A stretch of 64,000 nt of DNA from JARRNE01 sp963824085 (GCA_963824085.1 CAWGNT010000024.1:315378-379377), one strand, 5' to 3'. Shown: positions 1 to 9,380, counted from the stretch's first letter. Numbers and translations: made by a program. The notes: generated from the sequence alone by a model not told the origin.

Positions 1-25
1 CGGGTGGCAGTGAAGGAGGTGTCCA

Positions 26-418
26 ATGAAACGGCTTTCAACCTTCGCGACCGCAGTCCTGGCCGTCCTGATGCTCGCGATCCCCGCTGAGTCGGAGGCC
101 TTTTTCGGGTTCTTCGGCGGCGGATTCAGCTTCGGCTTCGGTGGCGGCTTTGGCGGCTGGGGCGGCCCCGGTTGGTGGGGGCCCGGCTACTGGGGCGGCC
201 CGGGCTATTGGGGCGGTCCCGGCTATTGGGGCGGTCCTCGTTGGTATAGATGGCGTCACTGGTATGGCCCCCACGCCTGGGGTTGGTACCGACCTTACCA
301 CTGGGGCTATCCGTTTGGCGGATACCCTTACTATGGTCTGACCGCGCCCTACAGCTACGGCGTGCCGCCGGTGATCGCACCGACCTTACAGGCACCGGCG
401 ACCTCCAAGGAGAAGTAG
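26..418 (+). CDS. Secreted Gly/Trp/Tyr-rich protein, sulfur-globule-protein-like
   Basis: This encodes a 130-residue protein. A strong Shine-Dalgarno (AAGGAGGT) lies 6 nt before the ATG. Residues 1-25 form a classical signal peptide that should be cut after a Ser-Glu-Ala type site, just before an Ala-Phe-Phe-Gly start of the mature chain. The mature part is extremely rich in Gly, Trp, Tyr and Pro, with tandem GYWGGP hexapeptides at about residues 53-71, then an aromatic/His-rich segment and a short Lys/Glu tail. This composition and the AFFG start resemble sulfur globule envelope proteins of purple sulfur and other sulfur-storing bacteria. Those proteins are secreted and coat periplasmic sulfur globules. 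The low complexity makes homology weak evidence, so it could also be another glycine-rich extracytoplasmic structural protein. Confidence 0.7.
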   Translation: MKRLSTFATAVLAVLMLAIPAESEAFFGFFGGGFSFGFGGGFGGWGGPGWWGPGYWGGPGYWGGPGYWGGPRWYRWRHWYGPHAWGWYRPYHWGYPFGGYPYYGLTAPYSYGVPPVIAPTLQAPATSKEK

Positions 419-588
419 CCGGGATCGGCGAGCGTAGGTCCAAGCTGGGTCGAATCTGGCCTGCCCTGGATGGGGGCGACGGGAAGGTTCCAGGCACGGG
501 GGATTGTGCTCCCGAAGGGATCGAAGCGAGGGCATACGCATGACGTAGATGCGATCGGAACAAGACCTTAGGTCGCGCCCTCAACCCG

Positions 589-622
589 CCCCCTCTCCCC
601 CTATCGGGGGTGAGGGGGTGTT
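589..622 (+). terminator. GC-rich palindrome followed by T-run, possible terminator
   Basis: A run of C/T (cccctctccccc) and its complement flank a tat loop, and TGTTTT follows on the + strand. It lies between the 3' ends of the sulfur-globule-like gene (+) and the transporter gene (-), so it may terminate either. Similar C/G-rich palindromes are common dispersed intergenic repeats in proteobacteria, so it may instead be a repeat element. Confidence 0.4.
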
Positions 623-657
623 TTCGACTGCCCCGAGCGAGCGGGAGAAAGCCGGGC

Positions 658-2175
658 TCAGAACAGTAGGCCGGAGGGGAGCAGATAGACCAGTCCGGCG
701 ATCAGGGCAATCGCTATCAGCTTCAGCCCCAGCCCGGTCATTGCCATCTGTCCGACACTCACTCTTCCCGAGGCGAACACCACGGCGTTTGGCGGTGTGG
801 CGACCGGCAGCATGAAGGCACAGCTCGCGGCGAGGGCAGCTGCAAAGAGAAGCGGCGCCGCCTGTTGATCCGAGGCCGAGTACGTCGCTGCAAGCACCGG
901 CAGCAGGGTCGCGGTGACAGCCGTGTTGTTGGTGATTTCGGTAAGGAGCCCCACCAACGCAACAGTGGCGACGAGGCCCCAAAGGAGGGGCATCTCATGC
1001 AGGCCCGCCAAGGATGAGGCCACAAAGGAGTCAACGCCGTTGCGCTCGACGGCCGCAGCGAGGCTCAGACCCCCGCCGAATAGGATCAGTATCCCCCAGG
1101 GTACTGACTTGGCCGTCTCCCAGTCCATGGCGAAGCGGCCCCGCACGGGTTCGACCGGGATCAGAAAGAGAGCCAGCGCGCCGATCATGGCGATCACGGA
1201 ATTGTCCAGACCCGTGAGCCCGGTCCAGGCGGAGAGCGCCGGCTGGAGAATCCAGCCGAGCGCCGTGAGGCCGAACACGGTCAAGACGATCCACTCGCCG
1301 CGGCTCATGGGTCCACGGCCGATCAGCTGGCCGTGCAGAACATCATGTCCGCCTTGGATCTCGTGCCCGTGGAGGGGAAAGGCGACGTGCGTGAGATACA
1401 GCCAGGTCAGCGGCAGGAGCATCACGACCAGCGGCAGAGCGACCGACAGCCAGGTCAACGACGAGACACTGGTCCCGAAGTGCTGTTCCATGAAGGTCGC
1501 GAGAATGAAATTCGGGGGCGTACCGATCAGGGTACCCATCCCGCCGATGGAGGCCGCGTAGGCGATGCCGAGCAGGAGGGCCGGGGCGAAGCGCTCGATG
1601 GGGTCGCGTGATTTCAACACCTGTCCGCCGAGCCGCCCGGAGAGGGTCTCCAGGACACTCACGCCGATGGGCAGCATCAGGATCGCCGCTGCCGTGTTGG
1701 AGATCCACATGCTGAGGAACGCAGTCGTGAGCATGAAGCCTGCGATGACGCGCGTTGGCTGCGCGCCGACGGCAAGCAGAGTCAGCAGCGCGAGACGCCG
1801 GTGCAGGCCCCACTTCTGGAGCGCCAACCCGAGAAGAAAACCGCCCAAGAAGAGAAAGATGAGCGGGCGGCTGTACGGCGCAGTCGTCTCGGCGATGGTT
1901 CCTGCCCCAAGGAGCGGAAACAGCACGATCGGAAGCAGCGCGGTGGCGGCGAGGGGAATCGCCTGGGTGAGCCACCAACATGCCATCAGGACCGCAGCTG
2001 CTGCAGTCGCCCGCCCGCCGGGAGACAGGGTGCCGGCATCGGCGTCGAGTGCGACCCAGACAATGACCGCCAGCGTCGGCCCCATGGCGAGGCCGATCCA
2101 GCGAATGATGTCGCCGTTGACGTGACGCCTGGAGAGGCGGACGAGTGAGTTGAAGCGTGTGTCGGGCGCGGCCAT
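658..2175 (-). CDS. SLC13/DASS family divalent anion:sodium symporter
   Basis: The protein is a polytopic inner-membrane transporter of 505 residues. The ATG at 2175 is chosen because the family alignment starts close to it. The open frame runs upstream to 2499 but that part is low-quality, Arg-rich sequence. About a dozen hydrophobic segments are visible. The family hallmark Ser-Asn-Thr appears twice, once as ISNTAAAILMLP in the first half and once as ITNNTAVTATLLPVL in the second half, which is the inverted-repeat arrangement expected of DASS carriers. Members move dicarboxylates, citrate or sulfate with Na+. The substrate cannot be decided here. The gene stands alone, with a remnant-filled gap upstream. 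Confidence 0.85.
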   Translation of the reverse strand: MAAPDTRFNSLVRLSRRHVNGDIIRWIGLAMGPTLAVIVWVALDADAGTLSPGGRATAAAAVLMACWWLTQAIPLAATALLPIVLFPLLGAGTIAETTAPYSRPLIFLFLGGFLLGLALQKWGLHRRLALLTLLAVGAQPTRVIAGFMLTTAFLSMWISNTAAAILMLPIGVSVLETLSGRLGGQVLKSRDPIERFAPALLLGIAYAASIGGMGTLIGTPPNFILATFMEQHFGTSVSSLTWLSVALPLVVMLLPLTWLYLTHVAFPLHGHEIQGGHDVLHGQLIGRGPMSRGEWIVLTVFGLTALGWILQPALSAWTGLTGLDNSVIAMIGALALFLIPVEPVRGRFAMDWETAKSVPWGILILFGGGLSLAAAVERNGVDSFVASSLAGLHEMPLLWGLVATVALVGLLTEITNNTAVTATLLPVLAATYSASDQQAAPLLFAAALAASCAFMLPVATPPNAVVFASGRVSVGQMAMTGLGLKLIAIALIAGLVYLLPSGLLF

Positions 2176-2407
2176 GTGAAAGGTAAGTGTTCGTCGTTCT
2201 CCCCGCGGGTTCTCGTTGTGCCGCCGAGACTTAGAGAATGCAGCCGGTGGGAGTAACGGGTCTTCTGTTGTTCTCTTGGTGCTCCGGCCGACCGCAGCAG
2301 TTCTTGGCTGCGAGTGCGATGCGGCGCCATTGAACCGCGAACCCTCGGAGAGCACAAAGGTTTTTCGTGGTAGATGGGCTCGGCGACCGAATAGTCCTGC
2401 TGGATCG

Positions 2408-2545
2408 CATAGGCGACGTGAACGCCTCCCCCGGCTTCCCGAGACTGCCTGGTTCGAGCTAGCCCCGGATCGGATTTGCGAGGTGCTGTCGCCCAGCACC
2501 GCGTGCCTCGACCGGGTGGAAAAGCTCCCGGCCTATGCCTCCGCC
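2408..2545 (+). pseudogene. Fragment of Uma2-family endonuclease
   Basis: One + frame reads RERLPRLPETAWFELAPD, followed by ICEVLSPSTACLDRVEKLPA. This matches the central conserved block of Uma2 (DUF820) proteins, PD-(D/E)XK-fold nucleases expanded in bacteria. The frame has no proper N-terminus and runs into unrelated sequence after about 45 residues, so this is a short relic. A possible N-terminal Uma2-like stretch (AIQQDYSVAE) is readable on the opposite strand near 2410, which would suggest two rearranged copies. Recognition is by eye from a short block. Confidence 0.4.
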
Positions 2546-2705
2546 GTGGTTCGACCAAAGCCGAATGTCCAAACGGGCTTCGTCAGAGCCGGCCTGGCAG
2601 CGACCTTGCGGCACTATCCAAGAGAGAGGTTTCTGATGCAGGCATTTCAACGAATTGCTTTGTCACGACGCTGCTCGCCGTCCATGGCACCTGGTTTCCG
2701 GCATT

Positions 2706-2789
2706 CCCCGGATCAAGTCCGGGGCAGGCTCTGCCGGAACGACGCCGTTGATCCGTGCCTGGGTGTCATCCCGGCAGGGAGTGCCGGGA
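2706..2789. repeat. Pair of dispersed palindromic repeats
   Basis: Two perfect small palindromes lie close together: ccccgga-tcaag-tccgggg (2706-2724) and cccggca-gggag-tgccggg (around 2770-2788). They sit in the roughly 1-kb gap between the transporter and pcm, which otherwise holds only the Uma2 fragment. Such units are typical dispersed intergenic repeats of GC-rich proteobacteria. No terminator T-run follows either. Confidence 0.6.
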
Positions 2790-3180
2790 TCTAGGCCCCA
2801 TGGATGGAGTACAAAGTGGTCCGGCTGAGTTTCAGGGCTAATCACCATTACTCGTGATCCGCAGGTCGTGGGCGGTCACGCCGCTGATGCCACCACCGGT
2901 TACCAGGATGGTCTCGTTGGTTGCGACGACTTGCGTCGTGGACTTTCCTCCGTCTTCGCGGAATGGATCTGCGAACAACCCAGCCGCATTGCCGACGGCC
3001 TCTGTGCCGGGTTCTTCCGTAGGTCCGGGTGTACTCGACCCCCGTATATCAGAACCCACTGAGATACCCGCCTTCTGCGCCCCTCGCTACCTTGCGGATG
3101 GGGGAGGTCCATCGTATTTTTCGATCTGGAGATCGGCGGGGGCTATGGGCGACAGCCTTCAGCCGCCAGCTTCCACCTGG

Positions 3181-3834
3181 TCATGGCGCGCGCGTCAGCG
3201 GTACGAAGGCCACGCCGAGTACGTGGGTGGTGTTTGCGGAGCCGTCAGCCTGCTTTTCCACCACCAGCAGCTCCTGATGCCCGAAAGGTACGCCGACCGG
3301 AATCACGAGTCGCGCGCCCTCTCGAAGCTGCTCCACCAGCGGCGGGGGTACTGCTGGTGCGGCGGCGGTTACCAGGATGCCGTCGAAAGGGGACTCCTCC
3401 GGCCAGCCGTCGTAGCCGTCGCTGACACGCGTCGCCACGTTGTCGTAGCCGAGCCGAGCGAGCCGCTCCCCAGCGTCTCGAGCGAGCTGCGGAACGATTT
3501 CGATCGAATAGACCTGGCCGACCACGCGCGACAAGATCGCAGCCTGGTATCCTGAGCCCGTCCCAACCTCCAGCACGCGCGCCTCGGGGCGGCACTGCAG
3601 GAGGTCTGTCATCAGGGCCACGATATAGGGCTGAGAGATAGTCTGCCCATGGCCGATGGGGAGCGGGCCGTTCGCGTAAGCGCAGCTCTGTTGCTGGTCG
3701 GGGACAAACTCGTGGCGAGGGACCTCCGCCATTGCCGCCATGACCCGTGGATCGAACGCATCCTTGCCGATCAGGTCGCGCGTGTAGCGGATCTCGGCCT
3801 CGATGTCCCGCAGCATCGCATCGGCGCGTTTCAT
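3181..3834 (-). CDS. pcm: Protein-L-isoaspartate O-methyltransferase
   Basis: This cytosolic repair enzyme transfers a methyl group from SAM to the alpha-carboxyl of L-isoaspartyl residues in aged proteins, starting their conversion back to aspartate. The product has 217 residues, a normal length. The SAM-binding motif I LEVGTGSGYQAA is at residues 88-99. The family signature HEFVPD (41-46) and the substrate-loop block GPLPIGHGQTISQPY (56-70) are intact. The start is fixed by a perfect AAGGAGG 9 nt upstream. In many gammaproteobacteria pcm lies near surE/nlpD/rpoS, but none of those is present here. The next gene on the same strand is an unrelated membrane protein about 190 bp upstream. Confidence 0.95.
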   Translation of the reverse strand: MKRADAMLRDIEAEIRYTRDLIGKDAFDPRVMAAMAEVPRHEFVPDQQQSCAYANGPLPIGHGQTISQPYIVALMTDLLQCRPEARVLEVGTGSGYQAAILSRVVGQVYSIEIVPQLARDAGERLARLGYDNVATRVSDGYDGWPEESPFDGILVTAAAPAVPPPLVEQLREGARLVIPVGVPFGHQELLVVEKQADGSANTTHVLGVAFVPLTRAP

Positions 3835-4023
3835 CTTCTAAATCCTCCTTGTTGTACACATCACATTGTCGTTTTCGGGGGGGCTGGGTTACGGGCGCCG
3901 GCGGACGCCGTGAATTCGGGCTTGCCGGCAGCCGCCATGCCGCCGACATCCCCGCCGCCCGCTCCCCGGTTGCGTCGGTTGAGATACCGGGACGCCATGT
4001 CCAGTGGGTGTAGGACCTTCAGG

Positions 4024-4599
4024 TCAAGTGGCAGGGCCCGCCGTTTGGAGCTCCGACTCCGTCGGTGGAAGGTCGGGCGGGGGAGGCAGCCGCTTGACGA
4101 GGCCGTTCGGAACCTCCCCCCGCCCTGCCTGATAGATGGAGCCGGACTCCAGCATGATCAGTACCATGAGCGCGATCAGAATCGGCGCGATGGCCACCCG
4201 CTGGAGCGCGATGAACATAAAGTCCTGCATGCGCGGGTCGTGGTAGTTGTGGGCCAGAATCCAGCCTAGCCCGATCAGTGCGGCGCCGACAAGATAGGCG
4301 ATGAGCAGGATCTTGTAGCGGTCGGTCGCGAGCCGCCAGTGCGCCGCGACGAACCAGGAGTCGTTCGTTGCCGCCCTCCTTGCGCGCACGAAAGAATAGG
4401 CAACGACCGATAGGGAGATCACGAGGGGGACGACGACACCGAAGACCTTGTAATGGGCGAGCGCCGAGTCCGTTTGCAGGAAGCTTCCGGCCAGCAGGGC
4501 GATAAGCAGCAGCAGGTTGAACAGCAGCAGGTTCACCATGGCGAGCTCGTGAGGGGACTTGGCCCTGCGCCGTATCGGATCGTCAACCTTAAAAAACAT
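4024..4599 (-). CDS. Four-TM membrane protein of unknown function
   Basis: This encodes a 191-residue protein with a charged N-terminus and four predicted transmembrane helices, at about residues 20-42, 50-70, 95-115 and 130-150. A Pro-rich hydrophilic tail (KRLPPPPDLPPTESE) follows. I do not recognise a family. The divergent hybrid kinase at 4704 begins about 100 bp away, so the two may share a promoter region. No enzymatic motif is visible. Confidence 0.7.
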   Translation of the reverse strand: MFFKVDDPIRRRAKSPHELAMVNLLLFNLLLLIALLAGSFLQTDSALAHYKVFGVVVPLVISLSVVAYSFVRARRAATNDSWFVAAHWRLATDRYKILLIAYLVGAALIGLGWILAHNYHDPRMQDFMFIALQRVAIAPILIALMVLIMLESGSIYQAGRGEVPNGLVKRLPPPPDLPPTESELQTAGPAT

Positions 4600-4703
4600 G
4601 AGCTTCGCCGTCCGCTTTCGCTAACATTCAGCTACGCCAGATTCTCGTTGGTGTCACTGATCATTTTCAAGGTTTATCAGTTGGTGAGCTGCTTCCCGTT
4701 CCT

Positions 4704-6848
4704 ATGAGTGACCAGGTCGACCCTCACGCGGACCTGACCGCAGAGCTCTCGCGGCTGCGTGCTCGCATTGCGGACTTGGAGCAGGAAGCTCAGCGCCGCG
4801 AGGCGGCGGAAGCGGCCCTCGCGGAGAGCGAAGCGAAGTTCCTCAACACGATGGATGCGACGCTGGTCGGGATGTATGTCATCCAGGACCTGCGTTTCGT
4901 CTATGTCAATCGCACCATGGCCGAGCTCTTTGGCTATCAGGTCGATGAGATCGAGAACCGTCTGGGCCCGGCAGACCTCGTGGTCCCCGAGCACCGGGAC
5001 TGGATAGCGAACAACCTTCGCCGCCGCGCCGTCGGGGAGGTCGGCACGCCATACGAGATTGAGTGTCTGCGCAAGGACGGCAGCCGGTTCGACGCCATGG
5101 TCTGGGGCAAGGGATTCACGCTTCGCGACCGCCCGGCCTCCGTCGGGAGCCTGGTAGACATCAGCGAGCGCAAGGAAACGCAGCGGGAGCTTCTGCGTCA
5201 GCGTCAGCAGCTGGAGGAGGATGTGGCGGCGCAGACTGCCGCGCTTCGCGAGGCGAACCAGCGCCTAGAACGGGACGTTGCCGAGCGCACACTTATCGCG
5301 GCGGAGCTTACCGCGAGTGAGCACCGCTTTCGTGCTCTCATCGATGCAACGGCCGAGGACGTTGTGGCCCTCCTCGATGGTTCTTTTCGAATGGTCATAG
5401 TCAACGAGCGGACCGCCAGAGGCCTCAGTACGAGCGTTGACGACATTCTCGGCAAGCGGATGGCGGATCTGATGCCGCCGGCTGTTGCCGAGCAGCGCGA
5501 GGCGATGGCGCGACAGGTGTTGACTAGCGGGCGGGCGATTCGTTTCGAGGACCAGCGGGGCGGTCACTGGTTCGACAACAACATGTCTCCTGTGATCGGA
5601 CCGAGCGGCCAGGCCGAGGGGGTAGCCGTCTTCGCCCGGGACATCACCGAGCGCAAGGCGATGGAGCAAGCACTCGCCCAGGCGAAAGACCAGGCCGAGA
5701 AGGCGAGTGCGGCCAAGTCGCGGTTCCTGGCCGCGGCCAATCACGATCTGCGTCAGCCGCTGCAGGCGATGTCACTGCTGATCGGCGCTTTGTCCTATGC
5801 CCGGATCGACGAGCAGGCCCGCGGGATTGCCGCGGACATGCGCGATACCTTGTCGGTCATGGAGGGACTGCTAAACGCCCTGCTCGACATCAGCAAGCTC
5901 GATGCGGGCATCGTGACCCCTCAGGAGCGCGACTTCCTTGCATCAGTGTTCCTGCACCAGCTGCGCAATCAATTCAAGGCGGTGGCGACGGATCAGGGTG
6001 TGCGCATTCGGCTGTTCTGCCGCAACGACACCCTACATACGGACCCAGAGCTCTTGGAGCGGGTCCTCTACAACTTGGTCTCCAACGCCGTGCGCCACAC
6101 TCGGTGCGGGAGCATCCTGATCGGATGCCGGAGGCGCGGCGATCGACTCCGTATCGGGGTCTGGGACAGTGGCGAGGGGATTGCGGAGGACCATCTCGGA
6201 CACATCTTCGAGGAGTTCTACCAGCTCGGGAACCCCGCGCGGAATACCCGGCAGGGTCTCGGTCTCGGATTGGCCATTGCGAAGCGTATCGCCGCCCTGC
6301 TCGGGCTGCGGCTGGGCGTGCGTTCAGCAGTCGGCAAGGGTTCCGTTTTCTTCGTCGATGTGCCGATAGCGACCCGTGCGCACGTCGCTGGGGTGAAAGA
6401 GCCGGCGTCGGAGCCGGACCTTCCGGCTCGGGGCGCGACAATCCTGGTCGTCGAGGACGACAGTCAAGTCATGCTCGCCGCCGCCCGTCTTCTCCGGCTA
6501 TGGGGCTATCGACCCGCGTGTGCCCGCGATGCGGATGAGGCGATCGCGCTGATACGGGAGCAGGGCTTACGCCCCGCCATGGCGCTTGTCGATTACCGGC
6601 TGCCAGGCAACAGGAACGGTATCCAGCTCCTGGACGAGATGAGTTTGGGCATGGGGCTCGACATCCCGTCCCTGCTCCTCACGGCGGACACGGCGCCGGA
6701 ACGGCTGCGCGAGGCCCAGACGAGCGGCTACCCGCTGCTCCACAAGCCGATCACCCCCAGTGCGCTGCGCCGGGCACTGGCCGAGCATGCCCCGTCCGAC
6801 CGACCCGAGACACCGGATGGTCCCGCGTCCCCACCTATCGGCCAGTAG
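4704..6848 (+). CDS. PAS-domain hybrid sensor histidine kinase/response regulator
   Basis: This encodes a 714-residue soluble hybrid kinase with no membrane segment. The order is an N-terminal coiled coil (about 10-45), PAS 1 (about 45-155), a coiled coil (155-195), PAS 2 (about 200-325), HisKA, HATPase and a C-terminal receiver. The phospho-accepting His is residue 347, in the block AAANHDLRQPLQAM. That is the H-D-L-R-Q-P-L variant of the H-box rather than the commoner H-E-[IL]-R-T-P. The HATPase G1/G2 region reads FYQLGNP...GLGLGLAIAKRIA. The receiver (about 590-700) has ILVVEDD and an aspartate in LVDYRLPG. Kinases with this H-box are usually paired with LuxR-type regulators, but none is adjacent. 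The signal is unknown, and a cytosolic ligand or redox cue through the PAS domains is likely. Confidence 0.93.
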   Translation: MSDQVDPHADLTAELSRLRARIADLEQEAQRREAAEAALAESEAKFLNTMDATLVGMYVIQDLRFVYVNRTMAELFGYQVDEIENRLGPADLVVPEHRDWIANNLRRRAVGEVGTPYEIECLRKDGSRFDAMVWGKGFTLRDRPASVGSLVDISERKETQRELLRQRQQLEEDVAAQTAALREANQRLERDVAERTLIAAELTASEHRFRALIDATAEDVVALLDGSFRMVIVNERTARGLSTSVDDILGKRMADLMPPAVAEQREAMARQVLTSGRAIRFEDQRGGHWFDNNMSPVIGPSGQAEGVAVFARDITERKAMEQALAQAKDQAEKASAAKSRFLAAANHDLRQPLQAMSLLIGALSYARIDEQARGIAADMRDTLSVMEGLLNALLDISKLDAGIVTPQERDFLASVFLHQLRNQFKAVATDQGVRIRLFCRNDTLHTDPELLERVLYNLVSNAVRHTRCGSILIGCRRRGDRLRIGVWDSGEGIAEDHLGHIFEEFYQLGNPARNTRQGLGLGLAIAKRIAALLGLRLGVRSAVGKGSVFFVDVPIATRAHVAGVKEPASEPDLPARGATILVVEDDSQVMLAAARLLRLWGYRPACARDADEAIALIREQGLRPAMALVDYRLPGNRNGIQLLDEMSLGMGLDIPSLLLTADTAPERLREAQTSGYPLLHKPITPSALRRALAEHAPSDRPETPDGPASPPIGQ

Positions 6849-6908
6849 GGCCACGGCAGCGTCTTTCCAGCGTCACAAATCGCCTCAGCCATCACCAAGG
6901 AGCGAACG

Positions 6909-8366
6909 ATGCCACAACCGATCCTCGTCGGTCAGGGTGACGTCCCTGTCCACATCCTTCCCCGCATGGCCAACCGTCACGGCTTGGTGGCCGGGGCAAC
7001 CGGGACTGGTAAGACCGTCACTCTTCAGCGGTTGGCGGAGTCCTTCTCCCGCATCGGCGTCCCTGTGTTTGTGGCCGACGTTAAGGGGGACCTCGCGGGC
7101 ATCAGCCAGGCGGGCGGCAATAACGCCAAGGTCGCCGAGCGCGTAGCGGAAATGCGCTTGGAGGCGCAAGAGGGCTTCATCTACGCCGCCTGCCCCGTGA
7201 CCTTCTGGGACATCCTCGGCGAGCAGGGCCACCCGGTTCGCACCACCTTGAGCGAGATGGGGCCGCTGCTGCTTGCCAGGCTGCTCGAGCTCAACGACGT
7301 CCAAGAGGGTGTGCTCAACATCGTCTTCAAGGTGGCGGACGAGAACGGGTGGCTGCTCTTGGACCTCAAGGACCTGCGCGCGCTGCTTGGCTATGTGGCG
7401 GACAGCGCTGATTCCTTGCGGTCGACCTACGGCAACGTCTCGAAGGCCAGCGTCGGGGCCATCCAGCGCCGTCTGCTCGGTCTCGAAGGGCAGGGGGCGG
7501 AGCACCTGTTCGGCGAGCCCGCCCTCAACATCGCCGATCTGATGCAAACGGACGAGCACGGCCGCGGTGTGGTGAATGTCCTTGCGGCCGACCAGCTCAT
7601 TCAGACCCCGGAGCTTTACGCGACCTTCCTGCTGTGGCTGCTCTCGGAGCTCTTCGAGCAGCTGCCGGAGGTGGGTGACCCGGAGAAGCCCCGGCTGGTC
7701 TTCTTTTTCGACGAGGCCCACCTGCTCTTCGACGACGCCCCCAAGGTCCTGCTCGACAAGGTGGAGCAGGTCGTGCGTCTCATCCGCTCCAAAGGGGTTG
7801 GCGTGTACTTCGTCACCCAGAATCCGGCCGACGTGCCCGACAGTGTGCTGGGACAGCTCGGCAACCGGCTTCAGCATGCGCTGCGCGCCTATACGCCGAA
7901 GGATCAAAAGGCGGTCAGGGTCGCGGCCCAGACCTTCAGGCCCAACCCGAAGATCGATATCGAGCGGGTCATCACGGAGCTTGGTGTCGGTGAGGCGCTG
8001 GCATCGACCCTGGACGAGGAAGGAACGCCCACGGTGGTGGAGCGGATATTGGTCGCCCCCCCGGGAAGCAGGATAGGCCCCATCACTCTTGCCGAGCGGC
8101 AGGCGCTCATGCGTGGTTCGCTGGTCCAGGGTATTTACGACCATCCGGTGGACCGGGAGTCGGCCTACGAGATCCTGCAGAAGCGCGCCGAGGATGCCGC
8201 CGCTGCGGCTCAGACGTCCACGGAATCGGCGTCTCGGTCGGGCCGCAGCCGCCAGTCCCCGCTGGAGGCATTTATCACGAGCGCGGCCCGCTCGGTGGGC
8301 AGCCAGATCGGACGGCAGCTGGTACGCGGCATCCTGGGCTCCCTGCTGGGCGGGCGTCGTCGTTGA
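6909..8366 (+). CDS. DUF853/YjgR family HerA-like P-loop ATPase
   Basis: The 485-residue protein starts at an ATG 6 nt after AAGGAG. Walker A is GATGTGKT at residues 29-36. Walker B is RLVFFFDEAHLLF near residue 268. The C-terminal part contains QNPADVPDSVLGQLGNR, typical of the HerA/FtsK-like arginine-finger region. The family (DUF853, E. coli YjgR) belongs to the HerA/FtsK branch of P-loop ATPases, whose relatives pump DNA, but the cellular role of YjgR is not established. The C-terminus is Ser/Arg-rich with an amphipathic stretch. It is separated from the kinase upstream by 60 bp and may be co-transcribed with it. Confidence 0.92.
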   Translation: MPQPILVGQGDVPVHILPRMANRHGLVAGATGTGKTVTLQRLAESFSRIGVPVFVADVKGDLAGISQAGGNNAKVAERVAEMRLEAQEGFIYAACPVTFWDILGEQGHPVRTTLSEMGPLLLARLLELNDVQEGVLNIVFKVADENGWLLLDLKDLRALLGYVADSADSLRSTYGNVSKASVGAIQRRLLGLEGQGAEHLFGEPALNIADLMQTDEHGRGVVNVLAADQLIQTPELYATFLLWLLSELFEQLPEVGDPEKPRLVFFFDEAHLLFDDAPKVLLDKVEQVVRLIRSKGVGVYFVTQNPADVPDSVLGQLGNRLQHALRAYTPKDQKAVRVAAQTFRPNPKIDIERVITELGVGEALASTLDEEGTPTVVERILVAPPGSRIGPITLAERQALMRGSLVQGIYDHPVDRESAYEILQKRAEDAAAAAQTSTESASRSGRSRQSPLEAFITSAARSVGSQIGRQLVRGILGSLLGGRRR

Positions 8367-8477
8367 GTCGCCGCCCCGGATCTGGCGCAGGGGTTGCCGG
8401 GCGGCTTTGCCGCGACGGATGATCCGGCGGATATGCTGTAGGCCATCAACGAGCTGTCGGCGTCTTCAACCCTGGTG

Positions 8478-8601
8478 CCCAAGCTCTGCTTGGGTGCCTT
8501 CTTCGTCGAAGCTCTGCTTCCAGCGGGCCGGCGTGTGGCTCACGGATAGCCTCAAGGAAGCGGAGCTTCCGGGGGAGCGCTCCCAAGGTGGACCTTGGGA
8601 G
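8478..8601. repeat. Palindromic repeats in front of norQ remnant
   Basis: Two palindromes are visible: cccaag-ctctg-cttggg (8478-8494) and ctcccaag-gtggac-cttgggag (8580-8601). They lie in the spacer between the DUF853 gene and the norQ-norD relic. The second is only 13 bp before the first recognisable norQ codon, so a repeat insertion may have removed the 5' end of norQ. Confidence 0.5.
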
Positions 8602-8613
8602 CGAGGGATCTAG

Positions 8614-9267
8614 GAAGAGCCCTACTACGAGCCGGTGGGCGACGAGATCGGCGTATTCGAGGCCGCCTATCGCAACCGGCTGCCCGTCCTCCTCAAGGGG
8701 CCGACGGGATGCGGCAAGACCCGCTTCATGGAGCACATGGCGTAGCGGCTGAAGCGCCCTCTGATCACCGTATCCTGCCATGACGACCTGACCTCATCGG
8801 ACCTGGCGGGGCGTTTTCTTGTCCGAGGCGGAGAGACTATCTGGGTGGATGGCCCCTTGGCGCGGTCCGTGAGAGCTGGCGGAATCTGCTATCTGGACGA
8901 GATCGTCGAGGCCCTGATCCTGGTCTCCGAGGCCCTGCAGACGTTGGGCGACCGCTTCGCCATCTATGGCTTTGCGGGCTCAACACGGAAGCGTTGCGAG
9001 GCCTACCCGGTAAAGCGTTTCGATGATTCCTATGGGGACGAGGTCAAAGGGCGCATCTGCGGAATCGAGCCCCGCGACTACACGCGCAAGGGGAAGGGGG
9101 CAGCCTTCCGCCACCTGAGCGGGCTGCACCCGTTCTGCATCACCATCGACGGGGAAGGGCCAGATTATCTGCCGCACATGTACGGCACCGCGAGCTAGGT
9201 GTTGGTGGCCGACGTCGCGCGCTTACCGGGCAAGGTGTCGGAGATCTACCGCAAGCTCACCAGCTGA
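8614..9267 (+). pseudogene. Fused norQ-norD remnant with in-frame stops and deletions
   Basis: A single frame reads first as NorQ/CbbQ (EPYYEPVGDEIGVFEAAYRN, then LLKGPTGCGKTRFMEHMA with Walker A GPTGCGKT). It continues as ACHDDLT-type sequence up to ICYLDEIVEA. It then jumps directly into the C-terminal part of NorD (SEALQTLGDRFAIYGF, RCEAYPVKRFDDSYGD, LHPFCITIDGEG, YLPHMYG). NorQ and NorD are the MoxR-type AAA ATPase and VWA-domain partner that mature nitric oxide reductase. Two TAG stops interrupt the frame: 8743-8745, where relatives have Trp, and 9196-9198, where relatives have Tyr. The VWA core and a second NorD stretch are missing by in-frame deletion. No norB or norC is in the window. 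This is a non-functional relic. Confidence 0.8.
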
Positions 9268-9380
9268 TTCCCTCATTTTCTCTCGCGTAACTCGCTTGAT
9301 TTTCGCGGTCTGCGTAGGCACCCTGCGCGCTACGCTGCGGGAGCCGCTCGCGCGTTTTCAATAATCACAGGAGGACTCAG

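Noticed and set aside
2838..3059. Minus-strand frame with TILVTGGGISGVTA, like an FAD-binding start of a QmoA/HdrA-type protein
   Set aside because: Only about 20 residues resemble the family and the frame ends at once. Too short to call, though it could be a tiny relic.
8743..9198. TAG codons at Trp and Tyr positions as evidence of amber recoding
   Set aside because: Many intact genes here end with TAG (for example at 6848 and 418), and the relic also has large deletions, so decay is simpler.
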